DNA of 64,000 nt from positions 1 through 64,000 of the forward strand of contig CAVUEG010000002.1 in assembly GCA_963740525.1 (NCBI GenBank), given 5' to 3'. The translations under genes were made by a program, and so were the position numbers. Positions 10,807 to 20,754 of this stretch are shown one piece after another. Under the pieces are notes generated by a model, which was not told the origin of the DNA, searched no databases, and was given only the letters and a program-made list of their open reading frames with translations. The DNA is from CAVUEG01 sp963740525 (GTDB taxonomy: Bacteria; Actinomycetota; Actinomycetes; Propionibacteriales; Nocardioidaceae). How positions within the stretch are numbered: position 1 is the first letter of the stretch; the number at the start of each line of letters is the position of its first letter.

Positions 10807-12705
10807 ATGGGACAGCTGGACCGGCTCACCGGGCCGCGCGACCTGCGCGACCTCGGGGATGCCGAGCTCGACGAGCTCGCCACCGAGATCCGCGACTTCC
10901 TGGTCACCAAGGTCTCGCGCACCGGTGGCCACCTCGGGTCCCAACCTGGGCGTTGTGGAGCTCACCATCGCCATCCACCGGATCTTCGACTCTCCGCACG
11001 ACCGGGTCGATCTTCGACACCGGCCACCAGGCCTACGTGCACAAGCTGCTGACCGGACGCGCCGCCGGCTTCGACGCGCTTCGTCAGGAGGGCGGCCTGT
11101 CCGGCTACCCGAGCCAGGCGGAGTCCGAGCACGACCTCGTCGAGAACTCCCACGCCTCCACGTCGCTGTCCTACGCCGACGGCCTCGCGAAGGCCTACGC
11201 GATCCGTGGCGAGGACCGCCACGTCGTCGCCGTCATCGGTGACGGCGCGCTGACCGGCGGGATGGCCTGGGAGGCGCTGAACAACATCGCCGCTCGGCCG
11301 GACAGCAAGCTGGTCATGGTCGTCAACGACAACGGCCGGTCGTACACGCCGACGGTGGGCGGCCTCGCGACGCACCTGACCTCCCTGCGCACGAGCCCGC
11401 GCTACGAGCAGGTGCTCGACCTGGTCAAGCGGCGGCTCAACGGCGTCCGAGGAGTCGGCCCGGCCGTGTACGACGCCCTGCACGCCATGAAGAAGGGCAT
11501 GAAGGACGCGCTCGCCCCGCAGGGGCTGTTCGAGGACCTCGGCCTGAAGTACGTCGGACCGGTCGACGGTCACGACCGTGCGGCGGTGGAGTACGCCCTG
11601 ACCCAGGCCAAGAAGTTCGGCGGCCCGGTGATCGTGCACGTGATGACCCGCAAGGGCTTCGGGTACGACGCCGCCGAGCGACATGAGGCCGACCAGTTCC
11701 ACTCGCCCGGCCCGTTCGACGTGGACACCGGCGAGGAGACCCCCAAGGGCCAGATCTGGACCGACGTGTTCGCCGACGAGATCGTCAAGATCGGAGCCGA
11801 GCGCGCAGGACCTGGTCGCGATCACCGCCGCGATGATGCACCCGGTGGGCCTGCACCACTTCGCCGCGAAGTTCCCCGAGCGGACCTTCGACGTCGGCAT
11901 CGCCGAGCAGCACGCGGCGACGTCGGCCGCGGGGCTCGCCATGGGCGGCCTGCATCCGGTGGTCGCCGTCTACGCCACCTTCCTGAACCGCGCGTTCGAC
12001 CAGGTGTTGATGGACGTGGCACTGCACCGGTGCGGAGTCACCTTCGTCCTGGACCGGTCCGGCGTGACCGGCGACGACGGAGCGAGCCACAACGGCATGT
12101 GGGACATGTCCGTGCTCCAGGTGGTGCCCGGGCTGCGTCTGGCCGCCCCGCGCGACGCCACCCGGCTCCGGGAGCTGCTCCGCGAGGCGGTCACCGTCGA
12201 CGACGCACCCACCGTGGTCCGCTTCCCCAAGGGACCGCCCCCGGCAGACCTCGAGGCCGTCGACAAGGCCGGCTCCATGGACGTCCTGCTGCGCAACGGC
12301 ACCAAGGACGTGCTGATCGTCGGCATCGGTTCGATGGCCACGACCGGCGTGGACGTCGGGGAGCGTCTCGTCGCCCAGGGCATCGGGGTCACGGTCGTCG
12401 ATCCGCGCTGGGTGAAGCCGTTCGACCCGGCGGTCGTCGGCCTCGCCCGCGACCACCGGTTGGTGGTGAGCATCGAGGACAACGGTCGGATCGGTGGCTG
12501 TGGCGCGGTGCTGCTGCAGACGCTCAACGACGCCGGGGTGACCACGCCGCTCCGGCTGCACGCCGTCCCGCAGGAGTTCCTGGGCCACGCCAAGCGAGCC
12601 GTGATCCTCGAGCGGGTCGGGCTGGCCCCTCAGTCGCTCGCGCGCGGCATCGTGGAGGAGCTGACCGCGCTCGACGCCGGGCAGCCGTTCGTGAACGTCG
12701 ACTGA
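10807..12705 (+). CDS. dxs: 1-deoxy-D-xylulose-5-phosphate synthase, three frameshifts
   Basis: Dxs condenses pyruvate and glyceraldehyde-3-phosphate in the first step of the MEP isoprenoid pathway, using thiamine diphosphate. The ATG at 10807 follows a strong GAGGAGG. Conserved blocks are VTKVSRTGGHLGS, FDTGHQAYVHKLLTGR, the ThDP motif GDGALTGGMAWEALNN, GLKYVGPVDGHD, HVMTRKGFGYDAAE, and in the transketolase half FDVGIAEQHAATSAAGLAMGG and DRSGVTGDDGASHNGMWD. Total length of 633 codons is normal. Frame changes occur near 10940, 11010 and 11805 and cancel overall. From 11805 to the stop the gene is clean. Confidence 0.92.
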
Positions 12706-12708
12706 CCC

Positions 12709-14016
12709 GTGCTGCCTAGCGGCCCGGCCCGGCTCTCCGTCGGGCTCGTCCTGCTCGCCGTGGTCACAGGCTGCACCCTCCTGGGTCCCGGGGCCTCCCC
12801 TTCCGAGCACCCGAAGGCCTCGCAGGCCGTGACCAGCACCGCCCAGGCGCAGCCGCGGCTCCGGGCCCAGGCCCAGGCGGTCCTCGACCGCCGCGCGCAC
12901 GCGATCCGGGTCGGCGACCGGGCCGCGTTCCTCGCCGACGTCGACCGCAGCGACGGCTCCTTCCTCGCCAAGCAGCAGCGGTACTTCGCCAACCTGCAAC
13001 GGCTGCCGTTGAAGGTCTTCGACTACACGGTCCAAGGGCCGGTGTGGAACCGCCTGTTCGCGAGCAGAAAGTGGCGTGACGAGGCCTACATCCCGTTCGT
13101 GAGGCTGCGAATGCAGCTGGGTGGTGGCTTCGACCGGGTGCCGGTGCGCTCGGTCTTCGGGATCACCTTCGTCCCGCGCGATGGTCGCCTCATGATCGTC
13201 TCGGACACCGACGTCGGCTCGCGGACCGGAGACGGCGTGGGTGAGCAGCCGTGGGACCTGACCCGGCTCACCGTTCGGCGTACCCCCCACCTGCTGGTGC
13301 TTCTCGACGAGCGCAGCCGGGCGCACGGCGATGCGGTCGTCTCGTCGCTGGAGCAGGCGCTCGCGACGGTCGACCGGGTGGTGCCGTTCGCCTGGTCCCA
13401 CCGGGTGGTCGTGTACGCCGTCGGCAGCCCCAGCGTCCTACGGGCGATGGACCACGTGCCCGGGGGAGACGTCGCCAACCTCGGCGCCGTGTCGTTCCCC
13501 GTGTACGCCACCCCCGACGGTGGGCGGCTCGTGGGGACCAGGTTCGTGGTCAACCCGGACGTGATCGGGATCCCCCAGCCGTACCTGCAGCGGCTGGTGA
13601 CGCACGAGATGACCCATGTCGCCGTCGCGCGTCACGGCGCCGGCGTGCCACTGTGGCTGACCGAGGGCCTGGCCGAGTACGTGTCGGTGCGCGACCTGCC
13701 CGCGTCCTACGTCCGGGTCGAGGGTGGGGTGGTGAAGCGGGCCTCCGCGGGCAAGGTGGACGGGCTGCCGCTCTCCTCGAAGTTCAACGCCGTGGACCAG
13801 TCCTGGAACTATGCGCTCGCGTGGTTCGCGTGCGACTGGATCGCTGCGCACCGGGGAGAGCCGGCACTCTGGGACCTCCTCTCGGCGATGAACCGGCACG
13901 GCCGGGGGACGACCGACGACCAGCAGGGGAAGGTGCTGCGCCGAGTGCTGGGCCTGGGGCCGGGCCGGCTCGCGGACCTCGCAGCGCAGCGGATCGCCGG
14001 CACATTTAGCAGGTGA
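12709..14016 (+). CDS. Lipoprotein zinc metallopeptidase (peptidase MA-like gluzincin)
   Basis: A 435-residue protein starting at a GTG 3 bases after dxs. A short signal peptide ends in the lipobox VVTGC, with Cys22 as the lipidated residue, so it should be anchored on the outer face of the membrane. A mixed helical domain (about 50-170) precedes the peptidase domain. That domain has H299-E300-M-T-H303 and a downstream E319 in LTEGLAEY, the HExxH...E arrangement of gluzincins. It is likely a zinc peptidase of the peptidase-MA-like group, and substrates are unknown. Tight linkage to dxs may reflect only shared transcription. Confidence 0.78.
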   Translation: MLPSGPARLSVGLVLLAVVTGCTLLGPGASPSEHPKASQAVTSTAQAQPRLRAQAQAVLDRRAHAIRVGDRAAFLADVDRSDGSFLAKQQRYFANLQRLPLKVFDYTVQGPVWNRLFASRKWRDEAYIPFVRLRMQLGGGFDRVPVRSVFGITFVPRDGRLMIVSDTDVGSRTGDGVGEQPWDLTRLTVRRTPHLLVLLDERSRAHGDAVVSSLEQALATVDRVVPFAWSHRVVVYAVGSPSVLRAMDHVPGGDVANLGAVSFPVYATPDGGRLVGTRFVVNPDVIGIPQPYLQRLVTHEMTHVAVARHGAGVPLWLTEGLAEYVSVRDLPASYVRVEGGVVKRASAGKVDGLPLSSKFNAVDQSWNYALAWFACDWIAAHRGEPALWDLLSAMNRHGRGTTDDQQGKVLRRVLGLGPGRLADLAAQRIAGTFSR

Positions 14017-14056
14017 CCAGGTTTGGCCGCCGCGGGCCGGCGGTACGTTCCCGCGC

Positions 14057-15541
14057 ATGGATCTGATGCGGACGAAGTCCATCGAACAGTCGATCGCCGA
14101 CACGGTCGAACCGGAGCACAAGCTGAGCAAGGATCTCGGGGCCCTCGACCTCGTGGTCTTCGGCATCGGGGTCACGATCGGTGGTGGGCTCTTCGTCCTC
14201 ACCGGATCTGCGTCCGCGCAGTTCGCCGGCCCGGCGATCGCGATCTCGTTCGTGATCGCGGCCGTCGCGTGCGGTCTCGCGGCGCTCTGCTACGCCGAGT
14301 TCGCCTCGACGGTGCCGGTGGCAGGCAGCGCCTACACGTTCTCCTACGCCACGCTCGGTGAGCTCGTGGCCTGGATCATCGGGTGGGACCTGATGCTCGA
14401 GTTCGTCGTCGGGGCGGCGGCGGTCGCCGGTGGCTGGTCCGGCTACCTCGCCAACATCCTCGACGGCACGCCGTTGGAGATCCCGACGCAGATCGCGAAC
14501 ACCACCGACGGGGTGATCAACCTTCCCGCCGGACTGCTCGTGCTGGCCGTGACCGGCATCCTGATCCTCGGGGTGAAGCTGTCGAGCCGGGTGAACCAGG
14601 TCGCGGTCGCCGTGAAGGCCGGAGTGGCGCTGCTGTTCGTCGTGGCCGGCATCTTCTTCGTGAAGTCGGCGAACCTGACGCCATTCATCCCGGACAGCGC
14701 GCCGTCCAAGGGCGGGAGCGGCTGGTCCCAGCCGCTGATCGAGCTGATCTTCGGGCTCCAGCCGTTGACCTACGGCTGGGGCGGCATCATCACCGGCGCT
14801 GCGGTCGTGTTCTTCGCGTTCATCGGGTTCGACGTCGTCGCCACCACCGCCGAAGAGACCCGCAACCCCAAGCGTGACGTGCCGATCGGCATCTTCGGAT
14901 CCCTCGCGGCCTGCACCGTGCTGTACGTCGCGGTCGCGGTGGTGCTCAACGGCATGCAGAGCTACACCAAGATCGACCCCGAGGACCCGGCGCCGCTCTC
15001 CACCGCGTTCACCAACATCGGCCACGACGGGATCGCGAACGTGATCGCGATCGGTGCCGCGGTCGGCATCATCGTCGTGGTCATGATCCTCTTGCTGGGC
15101 CAGACCCGGGTCGCGTTCGCGATGGCTCGCGACGGTCTGCTTCCCGGGGTCCTGGCCAAGGTGCACCCGAAGTACCGCACGCCGCACGTCATCACCGGCA
15201 TCGTGGGCGCGCTCGTCGCCGTGCTGGCGTCGTTCACGTCGATCGACGTACTGGCAGAGCTGGTCAATGTGGGCACACTGTTCGCGTTCATCCTGGTCAG
15301 CCTCGGAGTGGTGGTGCTTCGCCGCCGGGAGCCCGATCTGGAGCGCGCCTTCCGGGTCCCGCTCGTCCCCGTCATCCCGATCGCCGCTGCGCTGATCTGC
15401 TTCTACCTGATGCTGAACCTCGCCGTCGAGACCTGGGTCCGGTTCATCGTGTGGATGGCGATCGGCCTGGTCGTCTATGCGTTCTACGGCTACCGGCACA
15501 GCAAGGTGGGTCAGCGGGCCGCAGAGAACGCGACCCGCTGA
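14057..15541 (+). CDS. APC-superfamily amino-acid permease (cationic amino-acid transporter type)
   Basis: A 494-residue integral membrane protein with about twelve hydrophobic segments. The start resembles CAT-family permeases (SIEQSIADTVEPEHKLSKDL), followed by TM1 with the unwound substrate-binding motif FGIGVTIGGGLFVLTG. FIGFDVVATTAEETRNPKRD in the middle is the family signature, and the loop FAMARDGLLPGVLAKVHPKYRTPH is typical of YhdG/CAT proteins. It imports amino acids by proton or cation symport; the exact specificity cannot be read from sequence. It stands alone between the lipoprotein gene and the convergent sigma-factor operon. Confidence 0.85.
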   Translation: MDLMRTKSIEQSIADTVEPEHKLSKDLGALDLVVFGIGVTIGGGLFVLTGSASAQFAGPAIAISFVIAAVACGLAALCYAEFASTVPVAGSAYTFSYATLGELVAWIIGWDLMLEFVVGAAAVAGGWSGYLANILDGTPLEIPTQIANTTDGVINLPAGLLVLAVTGILILGVKLSSRVNQVAVAVKAGVALLFVVAGIFFVKSANLTPFIPDSAPSKGGSGWSQPLIELIFGLQPLTYGWGGIITGAAVVFFAFIGFDVVATTAEETRNPKRDVPIGIFGSLAACTVLYVAVAVVLNGMQSYTKIDPEDPAPLSTAFTNIGHDGIANVIAIGAAVGIIVVVMILLLGQTRVAFAMARDGLLPGVLAKVHPKYRTPHVITGIVGALVAVLASFTSIDVLAELVNVGTLFAFILVSLGVVVLRRREPDLERAFRVPLVPVIPIAAALICFYLMLNLAVETWVRFIVWMAIGLVVYAFYGYRHSKVGQRAAENATR

Positions 15542-15574
15542 CCCACCCGCTGGCCAACCGCTGGCCCTACCGGC

Positions 15575-16702
15575 TCACTGTGCGCTCAGGTCCTCGCCCA
15601 CCGGCAGAGCGAGATCCGGGAAGGAGACGGTCCCCGGCACGGCGATCTTGCACGTGTCGGTCGACACGGTGCAGGCCAGGATGTGCAGGGGCACCAGGTC
15701 GTCCTGCTGCTGGGGACCCTTCATCGCCACCACCATCACGGTGTCGTCGTCGAGCCACTGGACGCCGGCACTGAACGAGTAGCCCGCCGTCGACCCGGCG
15801 ATCGCCTTGCCGGTGCTGGTGTCGAAGACCGTGTAGGTGTCGTGGTGCTCGACCACCATCCGGCTCCCGTCGGGCGACAGGTAGCCGTGGAGGTCCTGGG
15901 TCTCGATCGGCACGCCGGTGGACATCGACGTACCGACCATGAGCGGCTGGTCTCCCGGGCTCCCGGCCTCGGTGCCGGACCGGTAGGCGATCATGCCGTT
16001 CGCGACATCGACGATCGAGTGCTCGCTGCCGTCGGCCTCGAGCACCGTCGACTGGTCGCTGGCGAGGTCGTGGCGCACCACCCCCGCCGTCGAGAGCCAG
16101 TACACCGCTCCGTCGTCGAGGGCCAGCATCCGCGCGGCGTCGGCCTTCGTGCCCTCGTCCGAGCGGAGCACCTCGGTCGCGTGGCCGGTGTCGTAGACGA
16201 CGAACTCCGGGGTGGAGCCTGCCGGCGACTCGACCCAGCCGACCAGGCCGCCGGTGTCGTCGGCCACGATCCGCCGGTCCAGCACGTCGGCCCCGATCTG
16301 CTCGGGAGCCCCTCCGTCGGTGAACCAGAGGCTGTCGGTCCTGTCGACGAACGCGAACCCCGCGTCGGTCCGCACCAGCGAGCGCACTGAGCGGCCCGTG
16401 TCGATCTCCTGGTCGCCGGCGTGGATGACCGATCCGGTGGCGTAGGTCAGTGGGACGGCGACGTCCTCGCCGCCACCCCCTGCCGCGATCGGCGGCGGAG
16501 CAGGGCGACCCCCGGCGAGGCCGACCGTGTAGGAGGCGACGACCCCGACCACCGTGGCCGCGGCGAGGCCACCGAGTGCGCCGGCGACCCGATGACGACG
16601 CACCGTGCGGTCGCCGGTCGCGATGATCGCGTCGAAGTCGGGACTGACCGGGCTCACCCGGTCGGCCCGCTCGTGCAGGAGGTCCTTCAGCAGGTCGGTC
16701 AT
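15575..16702 (-). CDS. Membrane-anchored protein with extracytoplasmic beta-propeller-like domain, SigE operon partner
   Basis: A 375-residue protein co-translated with the upstream sigma factor through an ATGA overlap. Residues 1-36 are cytoplasmic, one membrane segment follows (GALGGLAAATVVGVVASYTV), and the remaining 310 residues lie outside. They show repeated short motifs of the type DDGAVYWLSTAG, NGMIAYRS, SPDGSRMVV and DDDTVMVVAM, which resemble WD40/TolB-like propeller blades. SigE-family operons of actinobacteria often carry such a protein. The short cytoplasmic tail lacks a clear zinc anti-sigma motif, so an anti-sigma role is plausible but unproven. Confidence 0.65.
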   Translation of the reverse strand: MTDLLKDLLHERADRVSPVSPDFDAIIATGDRTVRRHRVAGALGGLAAATVVGVVASYTVGLAGGRPAPPPIAAGGGGEDVAVPLTYATGSVIHAGDQEIDTGRSVRSLVRTDAGFAFVDRTDSLWFTDGGAPEQIGADVLDRRIVADDTGGLVGWVESPAGSTPEFVVYDTGHATEVLRSDEGTKADAARMLALDDGAVYWLSTAGVVRHDLASDQSTVLEADGSEHSIVDVANGMIAYRSGTEAGSPGDQPLMVGTSMSTGVPIETQDLHGYLSPDGSRMVVEHHDTYTVFDTSTGKAIAGSTAGYSFSAGVQWLDDDTVMVVAMKGPQQQDDLVPLHILACTVSTDTCKIAVPGTVSFPDLALPVGEDLSAQ

Positions 16703-17253
16703 GAGATTGCCACCATTTCGTGGGAGGGAAGGAGTTCGACGTCGGTGCCGAGCTCGTCCCGGAGTCGGGAGAGAGCGGCGGAGACCTGGCTCTTGACGGT
16801 CCCGGCCGCGCAGCCCATGGCTTCCGCGGTCTGGCCGATGCTCAGGTCCTCGTAGTAGCGCAGCACGATCGCGGCGCGTTGCCGTGCCGGCAGCCGCAGC
16901 AGCGCCTGCCAGAGCCAGTCGCGGTCGACGACCTCGTCCTCGGGCGTGGCCTGGGCGCCTCGGCCCGGGTGCCGCCCGGCCCCGTGCTCGGTGCGTGTGT
17001 CGCTGGGCCGTTCCGTCGAGGAGCGCTTCCGCCACCAGGAGATCGCCGTCGTGGTGATCGCCTTGCGGGTGTACGCCTCGGCGGCGCTCGGGTCGCGGAG
17101 CCTGGGCCACGCGACGTACGTCTTGGTCAGTGCCTCCTGGACGAGGTCCTGGGCCAGAGCGTGGTCGCCGACCATGAGATAGGCCGTGCGGTGCAGTGCT
17201 GCCGACCGGCCGGCCGCGAACTCGACGAACGCTGCGGTTTCGCGGCGTGCCAT
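16699..17253 (-). CDS. SigE-family ECF RNA polymerase sigma factor
   Basis: A 184-residue group-IV sigma factor. Region 2 covers about residues 8-75 (LHRTAYLMVGDHALAQDLVQEAL and the -10 recognition segment RDPSAAEAYTRKAITTTAISWWR). Region 4 covers about 115-170 (ALLRLPARQRAAIVLRYYEDLS followed by the helix-turn-helix AMGCAAGTVKSQVSAALSRL). The pattern AYTRKA...WWR is characteristic of the SigE family found widely in actinobacteria. It is followed by its membrane partner with a 4-base overlap. The upstream region contains an ECF-type promoter, suggesting autoregulation. Confidence 0.9.
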   Translation of the reverse strand: MARRETAAFVEFAAGRSAALHRTAYLMVGDHALAQDLVQEALTKTYVAWPRLRDPSAAEAYTRKAITTTAISWWRKRSSTERPSDTRTEHGAGRHPGRGAQATPEDEVVDRDWLWQALLRLPARQRAAIVLRYYEDLSIGQTAEAMGCAAGTVKSQVSAALSRLRDELGTDVELLPSHEMVAIS

Positions 17254-17290
17254 CGTTCCCCCTTCTGTCGAGTGTGTGTGTCACCCATCC

Positions 17291-17317
17291 AGACGCTTCG
17301 GTGGTCGCAAAAGGTTC
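17291..17317 (-). promoter_or_regulatory. Putative ECF promoter of the SigE operon
   Basis: On the minus strand GAACC (17317-17313) and CGTCT (17295-17291) are separated by 17 bases. This fits the general ECF -35 (GGAAC-like) and -10 (CGTC-like) pattern. The predicted start site would leave a leader of about 30 bases before the sigma gene. Self-activation by the encoded sigma factor is inferred. Confidence 0.5.
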
Positions 17318-17337
17318 GGACGGGGACCACACGCCTC

Positions 17338-17354
17338 GTTGTTCAGGGAACAAC
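17338..17354. repeat. Inverted repeat GTTGTTC-AGG-GAACAAC upstream of the SigE operon
   Basis: A perfect 7-base inverted repeat with a 3-base loop, between the fadB terminator and the sigma-factor promoter. It could be an operator or part of a terminator complex; no poly-T tract follows it. Confidence 0.4.
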
Positions 17355-17368
17355 CAACCACAAGCGAC

Positions 17369-17397
17369 AGCGCCGGTCGGGAAGCCCGACCGGCGCT
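17369..17397 (-). terminator. Strong hairpin terminator after fadB
   Basis: A perfect 13-base stem (AGCGCCGGTCGGG with CCCGACCGGCGCT) and a 3-base loop lies 25 bases beyond the fadB stop. On the minus strand it is followed by a G/T-rich stretch. It should end the fadA-fadB transcript. Confidence 0.75.
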
Positions 17398-17422
17398 GCG
17401 TGTGCTGAAGTGCGGATCCTGC

Positions 17423-19519
17423 TCAGTGGAACTTCCGGCCGGTGGCCCGCTCGGCGATACCGGTCCGGTCGAGCAGCATGGTGAGGCCGCCGTTCCAGAA
17501 GGAGAAGCCGGCGCCGGTGATCATCGCCAGGTCGAGATCCTCGGGACCGACGACGACACCCTCGTCGAGCATCAGCCGCGACTCCTGTGCGAGACCGGAC
17601 AGGACCCGTTCGCGCACCTCGTCGGCGGTGAGCACCACGGGGTTCTCGGGCTTCTCGCCCATCTCCTCGACCTCGGGGTCGATGGCACCGTCCGGACCGT
17701 AGTAGCCGGGCTTGCCCGCGGCGACCACGCGTTCGAGGGCGGGGGAGACGTAGAACCGGTCGGGGAAAACTCCGTGCAGGGTCTCGTTGTTGTGCAGGGC
17801 GATCGCCGGACCGACCAGCGACAGCAGCATGAACGGCGGCATCGGCGCCACGCCTGCGAACGCCGAGTCGGCCACCTGGACCGGAGTGCCCTCGTCGACG
17901 ATCCGGCCCACCTCGCCCATGAACCGGCCGAGCAGCCGGTTCACGATGAAGGACGGGCTGTCGTTGACCAGGATCGTGGTCTTCTTCAGGGCCTTGCCGG
18001 TGGCGAAGGCCGTCGCCAGGGCGGCGTCGTCGGTCTGTGCGCCCTTGACGATCTCCAGCAGCGGCATCACCGCGACGGGGTTGAAGAAGTGGAAGCCGAC
18101 GACGCGCCCGGGGTGGGCGAGCTCGGAGGCCATCTCGGTGATCGACAGCGACGAGGTGTTCGTCGCCAGGATGCACTCGGCGGAGACGATCGACTCGACC
18201 TCGGCGAAGACCTTCTTCTTCACGCCCATCTCCTCGAAGACGGCCTCGATCACGAAGTCGGCGTCGGCGAAGTCGTTGGTCTTGTCCACGGTGCCGGAGA
18301 CCAGTGCCTTGAGCCGGTTGGCCTTGTCCTGGCTGGTGCGCCCCTTCGCAAGCAGCTTGTCGATCTCGGCGTGCACATAGCCGACGCCCTTGTCGACGCG
18401 GTCCTGGTCGAGGTCGCTGAGAACGACCGGGACCTGGAGCCGGCGTACGAACAGCAGCGCGAGCTGGCTGGCCATCAGCCCGGCACCGACGATGCCGACC
18501 TTCGTGACCGGACGGGCCAGAGCGCGGTCGGGTGCGCCGGCCGGGCGCTTGGCCCGCTTCTGCACCAGGTCGAAGGAGTAGAGGCTCGCCATCAGCTCGG
18601 GCGACATGATCAGGTCGGCCAGCGCGTCGTCCTCGGCGGCGAAGCCCGCGTCGCGGCTGCTGTCCTTGGCGGCCGCGATCAGGTCGAGAGCGCGGTACGC
18701 CGCAGGAGCGGCGCCGCCGGTCTTGGCATCGGCGATCGAGCGGCCCTTGGCCACGGCGGCGTCCCAGGCCTCGCCGCGGTCCACCTCGCCGCGGTCCACG
18801 ACCAGCTCGCCGGCGAGGATGCCGGAGGCCCAGATCAGCGACTGCTCGAGGAAGTCGGCACCCTCGAAGACGGCGTCGGCGATGCCGAGGTCGTAGGCGT
18901 CGGAGCCGGAGAGCACCTTGCCTTGGTTGAGCGGGTTCTCGAGGATCACCTTCACGGCCTTCTCGGCGCCGATCAGGTTCGGCAGGAGCCAGGCGCCACC
19001 CCAGCCCGGCACCAGGCCGAGCATGACCTCGGGGAGGCCGAGGGCGGGAGCGCTGTCCTGGACCGTGCGGTAGCTGCAGTGCAGCGCCACCTCGAGCCCG
19101 CCGCCGAGGGCCAGACCGTTGATGAAGCCGAAGGACGGCTTGCGCCCGTCCTGGAGCTTGCGGAACACGCCGTGCCCGAGCTCGGCGATCAGCTTGGCGT
19201 CGTCGCGACCCGACATCCCGGTCATCCCGGAGAGGTCGGCGCCCGCGGCCAATATGAACGGCTTGCCGGTGATGCCGAGGGCCACGACGTCGTCGCGATC
19301 GAGGGCGGCGTCGATCGCCGCGTTGAGCGAGGCCAGCCCGTTCGGGCCGAAGGTGTTGGGTTTGGTGTGGTCGAGCCCGTTGTCGAGCGTGATCAGCGCC
19401 AGGGTGCCGACGCCGCCGGGGAGGGCCACGTCGCGGGACTTCGCCTGCGTGACGACCTCGTCGGGCGCCATCGAGACGGCGCGGTCCAGCTTGGCCTGGA
19501 ACTCAGGGGTGGTGGTCAC
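17423..19519 (-). CDS. fadB: Multifunctional fatty-acid oxidation protein: enoyl-CoA hydratase / 3-hydroxyacyl-CoA dehydrogenase
   Basis: A 698-residue fusion that carries out two steps of beta-oxidation. The N-terminal crotonase domain (about 35-230) has the oxyanion and acid/base region NGLALGGGLEVALH with E143, and GLPEVMLGLVPGWGGA with E164. The NAD-binding dehydrogenase domain begins near residue 340 with VGIVGAGLMASQLA and contains EAVFEEMGVKKKV, ATNTSSLSIT and VGFHFFNPV around the catalytic histidine. The C-terminal dimer domain follows (NDSPSFIVNRLLGRFM). The GTG at 19519 is chosen because it overlaps the thiolase stop as GTGA. It forms an operon with fadA and is the last gene before a terminator. 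Confidence 0.9.
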   Translation of the reverse strand: MTTTPEFQAKLDRAVSMAPDEVVTQAKSRDVALPGGVGTLALITLDNGLDHTKPNTFGPNGLASLNAAIDAALDRDDVVALGITGKPFILAAGADLSGMTGMSGRDDAKLIAELGHGVFRKLQDGRKPSFGFINGLALGGGLEVALHCSYRTVQDSAPALGLPEVMLGLVPGWGGAWLLPNLIGAEKAVKVILENPLNQGKVLSGSDAYDLGIADAVFEGADFLEQSLIWASGILAGELVVDRGEVDRGEAWDAAVAKGRSIADAKTGGAAPAAYRALDLIAAAKDSSRDAGFAAEDDALADLIMSPELMASLYSFDLVQKRAKRPAGAPDRALARPVTKVGIVGAGLMASQLALLFVRRLQVPVVLSDLDQDRVDKGVGYVHAEIDKLLAKGRTSQDKANRLKALVSGTVDKTNDFADADFVIEAVFEEMGVKKKVFAEVESIVSAECILATNTSSLSITEMASELAHPGRVVGFHFFNPVAVMPLLEIVKGAQTDDAALATAFATGKALKKTTILVNDSPSFIVNRLLGRFMGEVGRIVDEGTPVQVADSAFAGVAPMPPFMLLSLVGPAIALHNNETLHGVFPDRFYVSPALERVVAAGKPGYYGPDGAIDPEVEEMGEKPENPVVLTADEVRERVLSGLAQESRLMLDEGVVVGPEDLDLAMITGAGFSFWNGGLTMLLDRTGIAERATGRKFH

Positions 19520-20713
19520 TTGTGGTCTCCGTTCCAGTGCGGGTTCTCCCAGATGACGGTGCCGCCCATGCCGATGCCGATGCACATCGTGGTCAGGCCG
19601 TAGCGGACCTCGGGCCGTTCCTCGAACTGTCGGGCGAGCTGGGTCATCAGGCGGATGCCGGACGAGGCAAGGGGGTGGCCGACGGCGATCGCGCCGCCGT
19701 ACGGGTTGACGCGGGCGTCGTCGTCGGCGATCCCGAAGTGCTCGAGGAAGGCGAGCACCTGGACGGCGAACGCCTCATTGACCTCGAAGGCCTGGATGTC
19801 GTCGATGCTCAGGCCGGCCTGCTTGAGGGCCTTCTCGGTGGCCGGGATAGGGCCGGCGCCCATCACCTCGGGCTCGACGCCCACGAAGGAGTAGGACACC
19901 AGGCGCATCTTGATCGGGAGGCCGAGCTCCTTGGCGGCCTCCTCCTCGGCGAGGAGGCAGGCGGTGGCGCCGTCGTTGATCCCGGCCGCGTTCCCGGCAG
20001 TCACCCGGCCGTGGGGGCGGAACGGGGTCTTCAGCGCGGCCAGGCTCTCCACAGAGGTGCCGGGGCGCATCGGCTCGTCGGTGGTGGCGAGTCCCCAGCC
20101 GTCCTCGGCCTGCGGATCGCGACCGGCACCAGGTCGGGCTGGATCTTGTTGTCCGCGTAGGCCTGCTCGGTCTTGTCCTGGGACCGGACCGCGTATTCGT
20201 CGACGCGCTTCTTGGTGATCGTGGGGTAGCGGTCGTGCAGGTTCTCCGCCGTGTTGCCCATCGACAGGGCCTCGGGGTCGACGATCTTCTCCGAGATGAT
20301 CCGCGGGTTGGGGTCGACGCCCTCACCCATCGGGTGGCGACCCATGTGCTCGACGCCACCGGCCACGACGACGTCGTACGAGCCGAACGCGATTCCCGAG
20401 GCGGTCGTGGTGACGGCGGTCATCGCGCCCGCGCACATCCGGTCAATTGCGTAGCCGGGCACGACTCGGGGAGTCCCGCCAGCAGGGCCGCCGTGCGGCC
20501 GATGGTCAGGCCCTGGTCCCCGATCTGGGTGGTGGCCGCTACGGCCACCTCGTCCATCCGCTCGGGCGGCAGCGACGGGTTGCGCCGCATCAGCTCACGG
20601 ATGCACTTGATCACCAGGTCGTCGGCACGCGTCTCGGCGTACTGACCCTTGGCCTTGCCGAACGGGGTGCGTACGCCGTCTACGAAGACGACCTCTCGCA
20701 GCTGTCGGGTCAC
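19516..20713 (-). CDS. fadA: Acetyl-CoA acyltransferase (3-ketoacyl-CoA thiolase), two frameshifts
   Basis: Thiolase that cleaves 3-ketoacyl-CoA to acetyl-CoA in the last step of beta-oxidation. The GTG at 20713 has a GGAG site just upstream. The nucleophile cysteine lies in AIDRMCAGAMTAV, the second motif is FEVNEAFAVQVLAF, the histidine motif is YGGAIAVGHPLASSG, and the final cysteine is in TTMCIGIGMGGTV. Frame changes near 20465 and 20110 both look like single missing bases. Restoring them gives 399 residues, the normal length. The stop overlaps fadB, giving the standard fadA-fadB operon. Confidence 0.9.
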
Positions 20714-20754
20714 CGGATCTCCTCTGGACGAGCTCAGGAATGTCCCTGAAAGGC

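Noticed and set aside
17186..19603. A very long open frame (over 800 codons) on the plus strand opposite fadB
   Set aside because: It lies wholly antisense to a clear multifunctional beta-oxidation gene, has no family features and reflects the high GC content.
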